This document shows, piece after piece, positions 31,301 to 40,074 of a stretch of 64,000 nt of DNA. The first letter of the stretch is position 1, and the number at the start of each line of letters is the position of its first letter. Source of the DNA: Allobosea caraganae (GTDB taxonomy: Bacteria; Pseudomonadota; Alphaproteobacteria; Rhizobiales; Beijerinckiaceae); contig NZ_QQTO01000001.1 of the NCBI RefSeq assembly GCF_003351345.1, positions 310,001 through 374,000 on the forward strand. Reading direction: 5' to 3'. Below the pieces are notes generated by a model. The model was not told the origin of the DNA. It ran no database searches and worked only from the letters and a program-made list of their open reading frames with translations. A program made the translations under genes and the position numbers.

Positions 31301-31516
31301 TTAGCCCGCTTGCAGCGCGGCGTCGAAGCTGTCCTGCAGCATGCGCCGGCAAGCCTCCGCCTGCTCGCGGATGCCGGTATGGAAGATATAGGGGATGATG
31401 TCGTCGAGATCGCGGATCGCGACATCGACCGCGGTCATGAGGTCGACCTGAAGCGGCTCGGACTCCGGCTCGGCGGGCTGCCGCTCCGGTACGCGAAACT
31501 GAAGAACCAGGCCCAT
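31301..31516 (-). CDS. Small hypothetical protein (71 aa)
   Basis: Starts MGLVLQFRVPERQPAEPESE and continues with an acidic helix-rich region, VDLMTAVDVAIRDLDDIIPY and REQAEACRRMLQDSFDAALQ. The ATG at 31516 has GGGTGG upstream; an earlier ATG at 31540 is possible. Third-position G/C bias and gene spacing (37 bases before the M32 gene on the same strand) support it being real. I do not recognise the family. No signal peptide, TM helix or Cys cluster is visible beyond one Cys. Confidence 0.55.
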   Translation of the reverse strand: MGLVLQFRVPERQPAEPESEPLQVDLMTAVDVAIRDLDDIIPYIFHTGIREQAEACRRMLQDSFDAALQAG

Positions 31517-31599
31517 GGCCACCCCACGCTGACGAATCACTAGCGCTATCCAACAGCGTCGGGCGTGTGAGGCTGGTTAACGCCGCGGCACCCGAATGG

Positions 31600-32745
31600 T
31601 TAACCGAGCAGATTGCGCAGCGTGCGCATGAAGATGCGGGCGCCCGGCGCGATGATGTCGTCCGGGAAGTCATAGTCGGGATTGTGCAGGTGCGGGCAGT
31701 CTTCGCCCGAGCCGAGCAGGAACATCGCCGCCTTCGCCTGCCGCCCGAACAGGCCGAAATCCTCCGAGCCGCGCATCGGCTCGGTTGGCCCATGCGCCAG
31801 CTTCTCGTCGTCGAGCGCCCGGCGCAGCAGCGCCACCGCCTCGGGGTGGTTCTCGCAATGGTGGAAGACGTCGTGGTAGCTGAGCTCGACGCCGAGCCCC
31901 GTCTCCTGCCCCGCATCTTGGACCAGTGCCTCGGCGCGCTCGCAAAGCGAGCCCATCTGCGCGTCGGTCAACGTTCGCAGCGTCGCCCAGATCTCGGCCC
32001 GGCCAGGCGCGATGCCGAAGGCCGGCTCGCCCATCGACGCATGCGTGACGGTGACGAGCGCGTATTCCTCGTCCAGCGCGCCGCCGGGGCCAAGCGCCGT
32101 CAGCGTCGGCATCAGCCAGGCCACCGCCGCCATCGGCGAAAGGCCGTGCTCCGGCGTCGAGGCATGCGAGGTATGGCCGGTCAGCACGATCCGCAGGCCG
32201 CGCGAGGCGCAGTTGGCGTAGCCCTCCGACAGCGCGACATGGCCGAGCGGCAGGCCGGGCTTGTTGTGCAGCGAGAAGGCGTAGTCGGGCGCGATCTCCC
32301 TGAATTTCGGATCGGCGATCACGGCGGCTGCGCCCGCGCCGGTCTCCTCCGCCGGCTGGAACAGCAGGATGGCGCGACCGCGCTGCGGGCGCTGGCGGCC
32401 AAGCCCGCGCGACAGCGCCGCGACCATGGTCATGTGCCCGTCATGGCCGCAGAGATGGCCCTTGCCCGGCACCTGCGAGCGATGCTCGCTGTCGGAGAGC
32501 TCCTCGATCGGCAGCGCGTCGAGCTCGCAGCGCACCAGGACCGTCGGCCCCGGCTCGGCGCCCTCGTAGATCGCGGCCACGCCATGGCCGCCGAGTCCGG
32601 TGATGATCCGCTCGGGTTTGCTGGGCATCAGGAACCTGACCACGGCTTGCGCCGTTTCCTGTTCCGCGCCCGAAATCTCGGGCGCGCGGTGCAGCTGGCG
32701 CCGGAACGCGACGAGTTCGACGAGATCGGAATTGCTGAGGAACAT
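31600..32745 (-). CDS. M20-family amidohydrolase (aminoacylase/hippurate hydrolase type)
   Basis: A dinuclear-metal cytoplasmic amidohydrolase of 381 aa that removes acyl groups from N-acyl amino acids or similar amides. Motifs are TVLVRCELDALPIEE, GKGHLCGHDGHMTMVAALSR (metal ligands), FQPAEETGAGAAAVI with the catalytic Glu pair, and the lid-domain segment VLTGHTSHASTPEHGLSPMA. The ATG at 32745 (MFLSNSDLVELVAFRRQLHR) matches family N-termini; the longer frame up to 32925 lacks bias. Its divergent neighbour is the small lipoprotein gene. Substrate not determinable. Confidence 0.9.
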   Translation of the reverse strand: MFLSNSDLVELVAFRRQLHRAPEISGAEQETAQAVVRFLMPSKPERIITGLGGHGVAAIYEGAEPGPTVLVRCELDALPIEELSDSEHRSQVPGKGHLCGHDGHMTMVAALSRGLGRQRPQRGRAILLFQPAEETGAGAAAVIADPKFREIAPDYAFSLHNKPGLPLGHVALSEGYANCASRGLRIVLTGHTSHASTPEHGLSPMAAVAWLMPTLTALGPGGALDEEYALVTVTHASMGEPAFGIAPGRAEIWATLRTLTDAQMGSLCERAEALVQDAGQETGLGVELSYHDVFHHCENHPEAVALLRRALDDEKLAHGPTEPMRGSEDFGLFGRQAKAAMFLLGSGEDCPHLHNPDYDFPDDIIAPGARIFMRTLRNLLG

Positions 32746-32968
32746 CCTGCGATCCTTCGTGACGGGCGAGCGCGTGGCCATGCCGGCCGCAGCTTCACCA
32801 ACCGGCCGCCGCCGGCAAGGGCCACCCTTGCACGGGAAGACAGCGCTTTCTCCGGGTTGCCGAAGCAGCCGCGATCGGCCAGCTTCCCCGAACTCATTCT
32901 GTCCAGGTTGCAGATTCGCCGCCATGGCGGGGCTGCAAGAAAACGAAATCGTACGGAGGAATCGAGAG

Positions 32969-33271
32969 ATGAGACATGCCGTTCACATCGCCGGCGTCGT
33001 TGCGCTCGCCGCCCTGGCCGCGGGCTGCGCCGGCTCCTCGCGCGTCGGGGTTCCCACCCAGGCGCCGACGGCGGCCGCGAGCAAGTACATCGCCAGTGAC
33101 GGGGCCGGCGGCCTCCTCCTGCCCGACGGGACGCGCGTCGCGGTCGACAGCACCGGCGGCTTCACGCTGCCGAACGGCGCCTATGTGAACCGGGATCGCG
33201 CGGGCGCGCTCAACCTGCCCAACGGCTCCCGCTGCGTGCCGGATGGCAGAGGCGGCTACAACTGCCCCTGA
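32969..33271 (+). CDS. Small lipoprotein with LPNG-type repeats
   Basis: A 100-aa exported protein. The signal peptide MRHAVHIAGVVALAALAAGC ends in the lipobox LAAGC. The mature part has a Thr/Ala linker and three repeats of about 18 residues: GGLLLPDGTRVAVDSTG, GGFTLPNGAYVNRDRAG and GALNLPNGSRCVPDGRG, ending GGYNCP. Two Cys in the last repeat may form a disulfide. The ribosome site GGAGGA (32955-32960) is strong. Short beta-hairpin repeats of this type could be a surface-exposed adhesive or carbohydrate-contacting module, but the function is not known to me. Confidence 0.75.
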   Translation: MRHAVHIAGVVALAALAAGCAGSSRVGVPTQAPTAAASKYIASDGAGGLLLPDGTRVAVDSTGGFTLPNGAYVNRDRAGALNLPNGSRCVPDGRGGYNCP

Positions 33272-33427
33272 GAGACCGCTTGTGAATTCTACTGGCGAGG
33301 CCGTCTGACGCGGCTGTCTGCGCTTCCGGTGCTCACGGACCAAAAGTCCGCTCCGCTCCGGTTCTCGACAGCCACGCCAGCCGGACTCACGCCAGCGAAT
33401 TCCCAAACGGTCTCTCGGCGCGAGGCT

Positions 33428-35083
33428 CTACCCCTTGGCCGCGGCAAAGGCTGTGTTGATGATCTCCTGCGCCTCGGCCTGGATCCGGCGCAGATGCGCC
33501 TCGTCGCGGAAGCTCTCGGCGTAGATCTTGTAGACCTCCTCGGTGCCGGAGGGGCGGGCGCAAAACCAGCCATCGTCGGTCACGACCTTCACGCCGCCGA
33601 TCGCGGCGCCGTTGCCGGGCGCCTCGTTCAGGATCGCCGTGATCGGCTGGCCGGCAAGCTGGTCCGTCTTGATCTGTTGCCGCGACAGGGTCTTCAGCAC
33701 GGCCTTCTGCTCGCGCGTCGCGGGGGCGTCGACGCGGGCGTAGAGCGGCTCGCCCAGCTCCGCCGTCAGCTTACCGTAGAGCACGCCCGGGTCCGCGCCG
33801 GTGCTGGCGGTGATCTCGGCTGCGAGCAGGCCGAGGATGAGCCCGTCCTTGTCGGTGGTCCAGCTGGTGCCGTCATGGCGCAGGAAGGAGGCGCCGGCGC
33901 TTTCCTCACCGCCGAAGCCGAAGCTGCCGTCGGAGAGGCCATCGACGAACCATTTGAAGCCGACGGGAACCTCGACGAGCCGGCGCCCGAGCTTGCCGGC
34001 GACGCGGTCGATGATGGCGCTGCTGACGGCCGTCTTGCCGATCGCGGCATCGCTGCGCCAGCCTGGCCGGTTGGTGAAGAGATAGGCGATGGCAGCCGCG
34101 AGGTAGTGGTTCGGGTTCATCAGCCCGCTGCTGCGGGTGACGATGCCGTGGCGGTCGGCGTCGGTGTCGTTGGCGAAGGCGACGTCGAAGCGCTCGCGCA
34201 TGCCGATCAGGCCGGTCATCGCGTAGGGCGACGAGCAATCCATCCGGATTTTGCCGTCCCAGTCGGCGCTCATGAAGCCGAAGGTCGGATCGAGGTTCTT
34301 CTCGACCACGGTCGCGTTGAGGCCGTAGCGCGCGATGATCGGGTCGTAATAGTCGAGCCCGGCGCCGCCGAGCGGGTCGATGCCGATGCTGACGCCGGAA
34401 TTGCGGATCTTCTCCATGTCGACCACGGCGGCGAGGTCGTCGACATAGGCCTTGGTATAGCCGTAGCGCCGGACGAGGTCCGAGCTCAGCGCCCGCTCAT
34501 AGGGCATCCGCCTGATGCCGGCGAGCTTGTCCGCGATCAGCGCGTTGGCGGCTTTCTCGATCCAGCCGGTCGCGTCGGTATCGGCCGGGCCGCCATGGGG
34601 CATGTTGTATTTGAAGCCGCCATCCGCCGGCGGGTTATGCGAGGGCGAGATCACCACGCCATCGGCGAGGCCTGAGCTGCGGCCGCGGTTATGCCCGATG
34701 ATGGCGTGGGAGATCACCGGGGTCGGCGTGAAGCGCAGGTGCTCGTCGACCATGGCGACGACGCCGTTCGCCGCGAACACCTCCAGCGCCGTCTCAAAAG
34801 CGGGGCGGGAGAGGGCGTGCGTGTCGATGCCGAGGAAGAGCGGCCCGTCGATGCCCTGCTGCTTGCGGTAGAGGCAGATCGCCTGGGCGATCGCCAGGAT
34901 ATGCGCCTCGTTGAACGAGAGCAGGAGGGACGAGCCGCGATGGCCGGAGGTGCCGAAGGCGACGCGCTGGCTGGCCTCGGCCGGGTCGGGACGGTCGAAA
35001 TAGGCCTGAAGCAGCTTGGCGACATCGACCAGTTGGCTGGGATCGAGCGGCTTCCCGGCGAGCGGGCTAACGGTGGATGTCAT
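33428..35083 (-). CDS. pgm: Alpha-D-glucose phosphoglucomutase
   Basis: Interconverts glucose 1-phosphate and glucose 6-phosphate in the cytoplasm. The 551-aa protein has the N-terminal RVAFGTSGHRGSSLLLSFNE, the catalytic phosphoserine loop DGVVISPSHNPPADGGFKYN, the metal loop ANDTDADRHGIV, sugar-binding GGEESAGASF and phosphate loop FCARPSGTEEVYKIYAESF, matching the single-polypeptide Pgm found in rhizobia and E. coli. ATG 35083 is chosen over a TTG one codon earlier. This is a second phosphohexomutase, specific for glucose, in addition to the gene at 3507-5018. Confidence 0.95.
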   Translation of the reverse strand: MTSTVSPLAGKPLDPSQLVDVAKLLQAYFDRPDPAEASQRVAFGTSGHRGSSLLLSFNEAHILAIAQAICLYRKQQGIDGPLFLGIDTHALSRPAFETALEVFAANGVVAMVDEHLRFTPTPVISHAIIGHNRGRSSGLADGVVISPSHNPPADGGFKYNMPHGGPADTDATGWIEKAANALIADKLAGIRRMPYERALSSDLVRRYGYTKAYVDDLAAVVDMEKIRNSGVSIGIDPLGGAGLDYYDPIIARYGLNATVVEKNLDPTFGFMSADWDGKIRMDCSSPYAMTGLIGMRERFDVAFANDTDADRHGIVTRSSGLMNPNHYLAAAIAYLFTNRPGWRSDAAIGKTAVSSAIIDRVAGKLGRRLVEVPVGFKWFVDGLSDGSFGFGGEESAGASFLRHDGTSWTTDKDGLILGLLAAEITASTGADPGVLYGKLTAELGEPLYARVDAPATREQKAVLKTLSRQQIKTDQLAGQPITAILNEAPGNGAAIGGVKVVTDDGWFCARPSGTEEVYKIYAESFRDEAHLRRIQAEAQEIINTAFAAAKG

Positions 35084-35204
35084 CAAATATCCTCGGCAGG
35101 GAATTGTCGCCTTGCAAGGCCGTCAGCCTACTCCGCGGAACCGCCCGGAGGAAACCTCATGGCGGCCGGAAGACTCAGCCCTCGCCGATCAGCTTCAGGC
35201 AGCC

Positions 35205-36377
35205 TTAATTGGTTGCTGCCAGAGCGAGGATCGCCTGCTCGTCGCGCTCCAGATGGATGATCGGCAGTGCGACGGCGGCGTCCCCGGCCAGCCCGAGCGA
35301 CTGGGCGATCGTGTCGCGCCAGGCCGCAGCCTCTTGCGGGTCGCTGACGATCCAGACGGTGCGGCGCGGCTCGAAGCTGTCGATCCCGACGATCGTGAGC
35401 TGGTGGCGGACGATCTCGCGCAGCGCCGCCTGGTCGTCGGCCCGCTTGGTGACGGCCGCCTCGACATAGGGCTTGGTGTCGAAGGCCGGCAGCGGCGGCT
35501 CGACCAGCAGCGCATCGACGTCGTCGACGATCAGGAGCTCGACATCGCGCCAAGGCCAGAGGACGCGCCCGTCCTGCTCCTCCAGCTCGGGAAGGGGCTT
35601 CTCGGAGGCGGCCTTCGGCAGGCAGTCCGCGACCGACTCGAACAGCTTGGTGAGCGTGGTATAGCGCGCGATCCCCAGCCTGAAGGCGTATTCGGTGCCG
35701 ATGCCGCAGGCGAGGCAGGTCTTCCCGGAGCCGACGGCGCCGGTCACCACGACATGACGAATGCCGGGGAGCGACTTGCTGACGGACGCCGGTGTCGACA
35801 GCGCGACGACCGTCTCGCGGTGGCCGGCATCGGCGTCGCGGAACTTCGAGCACAGGTTGGTCAGGCGGAACAGGAAGGGCAGCCCGACCTGCTGGAAGGT
35901 CATCTTGCGGCGCACCCACCAGATCACCAGCCCCGCGGCGGGCACCAGCAGGATGAGCAGGGCGATGATCGCATGCCAGCCGCTCCAGCCCGCGGCTCCG
36001 GCGACGATGGCGCCGGCCCCGATGTAGAACAGCGCGGTCGCGACGTTCCACCAGAGCTCGCGGCTGTTGAGCGGGAAGAGCGGCCCCTGCCGCTTGCGCT
36101 CGCGCACGATGTCGAGCACCTCCTTCACGATCCATAGCGCGAGGTTGAGCACCGCCGCGATGACCGCCGTCTTCCAGCTCGGCATCGCCGGAAATATCCA
36201 CGCCAGAAGCCACCCGACGAGATAGGTGATCTGGAAGCCCAGGCCGAAATGCCCGAATTGATCGGCCGTCCAGACGTAGCTGACGGTCGGCGTCTGCTGG
36301 ACGTCCTTGCCGAACCAGTCATAGCGAAGCTGCTTCACGACGTCCTTCAGGGACGGCGGCCTAAGCTTGCCTGTCAT
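35205..36377 (-). CDS. Membrane-anchored P-loop ATPase of unknown role
   Basis: A 390-aa protein with two parts. Residues about 45-155 contain four hydrophobic segments (QITYLVGWLLAWIFPAMP, AVIAAVLNLALWIVKEVL, VATALFYIGAGAIVAGAA, AIIALLILLVPAAGLVIWW). After a short linker comes an AAA-like ATPase: Walker A VVVTGAVGSGKTCLACG (213-220) and Walker B DVELLIVDDVDALLVE (about 279-290), reminiscent of DnaC/DnaA/IstB ATP-binding proteins or STAND-type NTPases. No helix-turn-helix or helicase-loader motif follows. It stands alone, 121 bases from pgm on the same strand. I do not know the family; function is not assigned. Confidence 0.72.
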   Translation of the reverse strand: MTGKLRPPSLKDVVKQLRYDWFGKDVQQTPTVSYVWTADQFGHFGLGFQITYLVGWLLAWIFPAMPSWKTAVIAAVLNLALWIVKEVLDIVRERKRQGPLFPLNSRELWWNVATALFYIGAGAIVAGAAGWSGWHAIIALLILLVPAAGLVIWWVRRKMTFQQVGLPFLFRLTNLCSKFRDADAGHRETVVALSTPASVSKSLPGIRHVVVTGAVGSGKTCLACGIGTEYAFRLGIARYTTLTKLFESVADCLPKAASEKPLPELEEQDGRVLWPWRDVELLIVDDVDALLVEPPLPAFDTKPYVEAAVTKRADDQAALREIVRHQLTIVGIDSFEPRRTVWIVSDPQEAAAWRDTIAQSLGLAGDAAVALPIIHLERDEQAILALAATN

Positions 36378-36553
36378 CGGCTCGCACCTCGCCTCTTGAC
36401 CGTCGAATGCCTGACGTAGCAGCGCTGCTGGTGTGGAGGCGCCGATTCTTCTTCAGTCGACGCTATTCAGGCGTGTTTTGCAAGTGTTTCCCAAATGATA
36501 TGCTGCATAAAATCGTTCAGGCAGAGGTCTAATCTGAGTTTGAACTGCTTGTT

Positions 36554-36573
36554 GCCGGCTTGGCCTTGCCGGC
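36554..36573 (-). other. Hairpin after the cysteine synthase-like gene
   Basis: Two GCCGGC blocks separated by 8 bases directly follow the minus-strand stop at 36574. They can fold into a stem, but the following bases lack a T tract. The rest of the 196-base gap up to 36377 is A/T-richer and presumably includes the promoter of the membrane ATPase gene. Confidence 0.35.
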
Positions 36574-37689
36574 TCAGGCCTCGTCGAGGCGGCAGTCGAG
36601 ATCGCCGCCAGCCAGCAGGGTCTCGATCTTCGCCTCGTAGGGCGCGGGGTCGAGGCCTTTCGAGGCGACCCATTCCGGCTCGTAATAGGTCTTGAGGTAA
36701 CGCTCGCCGGAATCGCAGATCAGCGTGACCAGCGAGCCTTGCGTGCCGGCCGCCTTCATCTCGTTGGCGAGCCAGCACAGCGCGAAGAAATTCGTGCCCG
36801 TCGAGCCGCCGACGCGGCGGCCGAGCCGGCGCGACAGCACGTTCATCGCCGCGATCGAGGCGGCGTCGGGGATCTTGACCATGCGGTCGACGACGCCGGG
36901 GATGAAGGAGGGCTCGACGCGCGGGCGCCCGACGCCCTCGATCAGCGAGGGACGCTCGCAAAGGCAGGTGGCGTCGCGCGTGCGATAGCCGTCGAAGAAG
37001 GCGGAATGCTCGACATCGGCGACGCAGAGCCTCGCGGCATGGCGCTTGTAGCGCAGGTAGCGTCCCAGCGTCGCCGAGGTGCCGCCGGTTCCGGCGCTCA
37101 TCACCACCCAGGTCGGAACCGGGTGGCGCTCGCGCTGCATCTGCTGGAAGATCGATTCGGCGATGTTGTTGTTGCCGCGCCAGTCCGTCGCCCGTTCGGC
37201 GAAGGTGAACTGGTCCATGTAGTGGCCGCCGAGCCTGGCTGCGAGCGCCGCCGCCTCCTGGTAGAGCGTCCTGCCATCGTCGATGAAATGGCAGGTGCCG
37301 CCGTAATGCTCGATCGCGGCGACCTTCTCGCATGAGGTCGAGCGCGGCATCACCGCGTAGAACGGCACGCCGATCATCTCGGCGAAATAGGCCTCCGAGA
37401 CCGCCGTCGAGCCCGAGGACGCCTCGACCACCGGCGTGTTCTCGCGGACATGCCCGTTGCAGAGCGCGTAGAGGAACAGCGAGCGCGCCAGCCGGTGCTT
37501 CAGGCTGCCGGTCGGATGGGTCGATTCGTCCTTCAGGTAGATGTCGATGCCACTCAGCCCGGCGCAGGCGAGCTTGAAGAGATGGGTGTCGGCCGAGCGG
37601 TGCTGGTCCGCTTCAAGCACCGCGATGGCGTCGCCGACCCAGCCGCGCGAGCCGCGATCCGAACTGCGGGAGGGTGTGGTGGCGTGCAT
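36574..37689 (-). CDS. PLP-dependent cysteine synthase-like enzyme (possible cysteine desulfhydrase, Cds1 type)
   Basis: A fold-type II PLP enzyme of 371 aa. The PLP lysine is in [16 protein letters not shown] (Lys about residue 64), the substrate loop is [15 protein letters not shown] (compare SGNTG in CysK; here SGSTA), and the phosphate-binding Gly loop is [15 protein letters not shown]. The SGSTAV variant and length fit the Cds1-like group, which releases sulfide from cysteine, better than CysK (about 310 aa), but activity is inferred only. The start at 37689 ([10 protein letters not shown]) is tentative; ATGs at 37725/37731 would add about 12 residues. Divergent from the B12 riboswitch. 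Confidence 0.8.
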   Translation of the reverse strand: MHATTPSRSSDRGSRGWVGDAIAVLEADQHRSADTHLFKLACAGLSGIDIYLKDESTHPTGSLKHRLARSLFLYALCNGHVRENTPVVEASSGSTAVSEAYFAEMIGVPFYAVMPRSTSCEKVAAIEHYGGTCHFIDDGRTLYQEAAALAARLGGHYMDQFTFAERATDWRGNNNIAESIFQQMQRERHPVPTWVVMSAGTGGTSATLGRYLRYKRHAARLCVADVEHSAFFDGYRTRDATCLCERPSLIEGVGRPRVEPSFIPGVVDRMVKIPDAASIAAMNVLSRRLGRRVGGSTGTNFFALCWLANEMKAAGTQGSLVTLICDSGERYLKTYYEPEWVASKGLDPAPYEAKIETLLAGGDLDCRLDEA

Positions 37690-37825
37690 GCTGGCGAAGT
37701 CCCGTGAATCTCTGCCTGTTACCATGCGCATCGCGCCTGGAGAAATGCGCGCCATGGCGATCGTTGTCGAAGCGGGGCCAACGCCCAGTTGACGCCCGCC
37801 GCAATTCCGCCCTACTTCTGAACGC

Positions 37826-37997
37826 GACGGTTCCCTCACGGGATCAAAAGGGAACGCAGTGAAAGGTGATCGCTCACCCCATGCTGCGGCTGCCCCCGCA
37901 ACTGTAAGCGGCGAGCCTTTCGCCATACGCCACTGGGACCTCGGCCCTGGGAAGGCGGCGTGAAGGCAGCGACCCGCGAGCCAGGAGACCTGCCGTC
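37826..37997 (+). promoter_or_regulatory. Cobalamin riboswitch
   Basis: Contains the conserved B12-aptamer elements in order: a P1 arm GACGG (37826-37830), GGGAACGCAGTGAAA (37850-37864), CTGCGGCTGCCCCCGCAACT near 37884-37903 followed by GTAAGCGG, GCCACTGGGACC, then CTGGGAAGGCGGC, and the B12 box AGCCAGGAGACCTGCC (37979-37994) closing with CCGTC that pairs with the first arm. It lies 137 bases before btuB and should repress the uptake genes when adenosylcobalamin is abundant. The following leader to 38133 has no clear terminator, suggesting translational control. Confidence 0.95.
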
Positions 37998-38133
37998 AGC
38001 CGTGGTCACACGCGAGCACATTGGCCGGGGTGCGCTGATGGGTGGTTGAACCAGGCGCGCCCGTTCTTCGGGAGTGGGTGGGGACATCTCGTTCGCGGTG
38101 ACGTGCCACTGACGTTACCGCCGAGGTTCCATT

Positions 38134-40074
38134 GTGATCCGCTTCCCCAAGGCCGCAAGACGCGGCCGCCTGTCGTTCGTCCTGTCCTCCCTCGCCATCT
38201 CCGCCGCGCTTTCGCCAAGTGCGAGGGCGCAATCCTCCAGCCAGCCGATGGCACTCGACGAGGTCGTCGTCAGCGCGACCGGCCTGCCGACGCCGGCAAA
38301 GGAGATCGCCAGCTCCGTCACCGTCGTCACCGCGCAGGAGATCGAGCAGCAGCAGCGCCGCACGCTGCCGCAGGCGCTCGCCTCGGTGCCCGGCCTCAAC
38401 ATCGTGCAGATCGGCGGGCCGGGCGGGCAGACCTCGGTCTTCATGCGCGGCACCAACTCCAACCACGTCAAGGTGCTGATCGATGGCATCGAGGTGAACG
38501 ACCCCTCGACGCCGAACCGCTCCTTCGATTTCGGCCAGATGCTGACCGGCGACATCGAGCGCATCGAGGTGCTGCGCGGCCCGCAAAGCGGCCTCTACGG
38601 CGCCAATGCGCTGGGCGGCGTCATCTCGATCACGACCAAGCGCGGCGAGGGCCCGCCCAAGGTGACGGGCTCGGTCGAGGCCGGCTCCTACGGCACCTTC
38701 AACCAGACGCTCAGTGTGAGCGGCGGCGCCGACCGCTTCGACTATGCCTTCGGCATTGCCCATTTCAAGGCCGATTCGACCCCGGTGACGCCGCCGAACC
38801 TCGTCCCGCCCGGAAGGCGCATCAACCCGAATTCCTACGACAATTGGAGCTATTCGGCCCGGCTCGGCTTCAAGCTCACGGACACGATCAGCCTCAACTG
38901 GGTCGGCCGCTACAGCGACGGCTACCTGCTCTCGACCGGCGATTCCGGCTTCCCGAGCCTGCCCAACGCCTATCGCTCGGCTCAGGACTACAAGCAGGCC
39001 TTCACCCGCGGCGAGATACTCTGGGACCCGCTCGACGGCCGCTTCGTCAACCGGCTCAGTGTCTCCTACACCAACCAGGATCGCTCGAACCGCGCGCCCA
39101 ACGCGATCGGCATCCTCGGCCTGCCCACAAACAATCTCGGCGAGCGCACCAAGTTCGACTGGCGCGGCGACCTCAAGCTGACCCAGGGTCAGACCCTGGT
39201 CATGGGCCTGCAATACGAGAACGAGCGGCTGGAAACGGCGAGCCTGACCGCCTCGAACGGCAATACCGGCGCCTTCGTCGAATTGCAGTCGAACTGGAGC
39301 GACCGCTTCTTCACCGCCGCGAATATCCGCTACGACGATGACGAGAGCTTCGGTGGCCACACCACCTATCGTTTCGCGCCGGTCTACATCGTGCCGGGCA
39401 GCGAGACCAAGCTGAAGGCGAGCTACGGCACCGGCTTCAAGGCGCCGACGCTGAGCGAGCGCTTCAGCGATTCCCGTCCGGCCTTCAACTTCTACGGCAA
39501 CCCCGACCTCAAGCCGGAGGAGAGCCGCGGCTGGGATGCCGGCTTCGAGCAGCCTTTGTTGAACGGCCGTGTGAATTTCGGCGCGACCTATTTTCACAAC
39601 GACATCGACAACCTGATCCTGACCAACGCCGCGCGCACCTCCTACACCAATATCGGCCGGGCCAAGACCAGCGGCGTCGAGAGCTTCGCCGCGCTGGAGC
39701 TGACCCCGCAGTTCAAGGTCAGGGCCGACTACACCTTCACGCTCGCCAAGGACGAAACGGCCCATCAGGAGTTGCTGCGCCGGCCGCGTCACAAGGCCAG
39801 CGTCACCGCGACCTGGATGCCGATCGACAAGCTCACCCTCTCGGCGACGCTGATCTATCTCGGCGAGCGCATGGACGGGAACCGCGACTTCTCGATCTCG
39901 CGCCTGCGGGCGCCGGGCGCGGCCATCGTCAACCTCGCCGCCGACTACAAGCTCAGCGACAAGCTCACCCTGTTCGGCCGGGTCGATAATCTGTTCGACA
40001 AGCGCTACGAGAACCCGGTCGGCTATCTCGTACCCGGCCTGAGCGCGTTCGGCGGCCTGCGGTTCGCCCTGTGA
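38134..40074 (+). CDS. btuB: TonB-dependent vitamin B12 receptor BtuB
   Basis: Outer-membrane active transporter for cobalamin or related corrinoids, 646 aa. A signal peptide (residues 1-32, ...SPSARAQ) is followed by the TonB box region MALDEVVVSATGLPTPAKE, the plug domain (TLPQALASVPGLNIVQIGGP, ERIEVLRGPQSGLYGANALG, GGVISITTKRG) and a 22-strand barrel with the TonB-receptor C-terminal region. It starts at a GTG (38134) after a CGAGG site. The riboswitch directly upstream and the btuFCD genes downstream fix the substrate class. The stop overlaps the next ATG. Confidence 0.94.
   Translation: MIRFPKAARRGRLSFVLSSLAISAALSPSARAQSSSQPMALDEVVVSATGLPTPAKEIASSVTVVTAQEIEQQQRRTLPQALASVPGLNIVQIGGPGGQTSVFMRGTNSNHVKVLIDGIEVNDPSTPNRSFDFGQMLTGDIERIEVLRGPQSGLYGANALGGVISITTKRGEGPPKVTGSVEAGSYGTFNQTLSVSGGADRFDYAFGIAHFKADSTPVTPPNLVPPGRRINPNSYDNWSYSARLGFKLTDTISLNWVGRYSDGYLLSTGDSGFPSLPNAYRSAQDYKQAFTRGEILWDPLDGRFVNRLSVSYTNQDRSNRAPNAIGILGLPTNNLGERTKFDWRGDLKLTQGQTLVMGLQYENERLETASLTASNGNTGAFVELQSNWSDRFFTAANIRYDDDESFGGHTTYRFAPVYIVPGSETKLKASYGTGFKAPTLSERFSDSRPAFNFYGNPDLKPEESRGWDAGFEQPLLNGRVNFGATYFHNDIDNLILTNAARTSYTNIGRAKTSGVESFAALELTPQFKVRADYTFTLAKDETAHQELLRRPRHKASVTATWMPIDKLTLSATLIYLGERMDGNRDFSISRLRAPGAAIVNLAADYKLSDKLTLFGRVDNLFDKRYENPVGYLVPGLSAFGGLRFAL

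Noticed and set aside
30804..31916. A minus-strand frame spanning the ends of the M32 and M20 genes
   Set aside because: Out of frame with both conserved peptidases on the same strand; Arg/Ala/Ser-rich low-complexity product.
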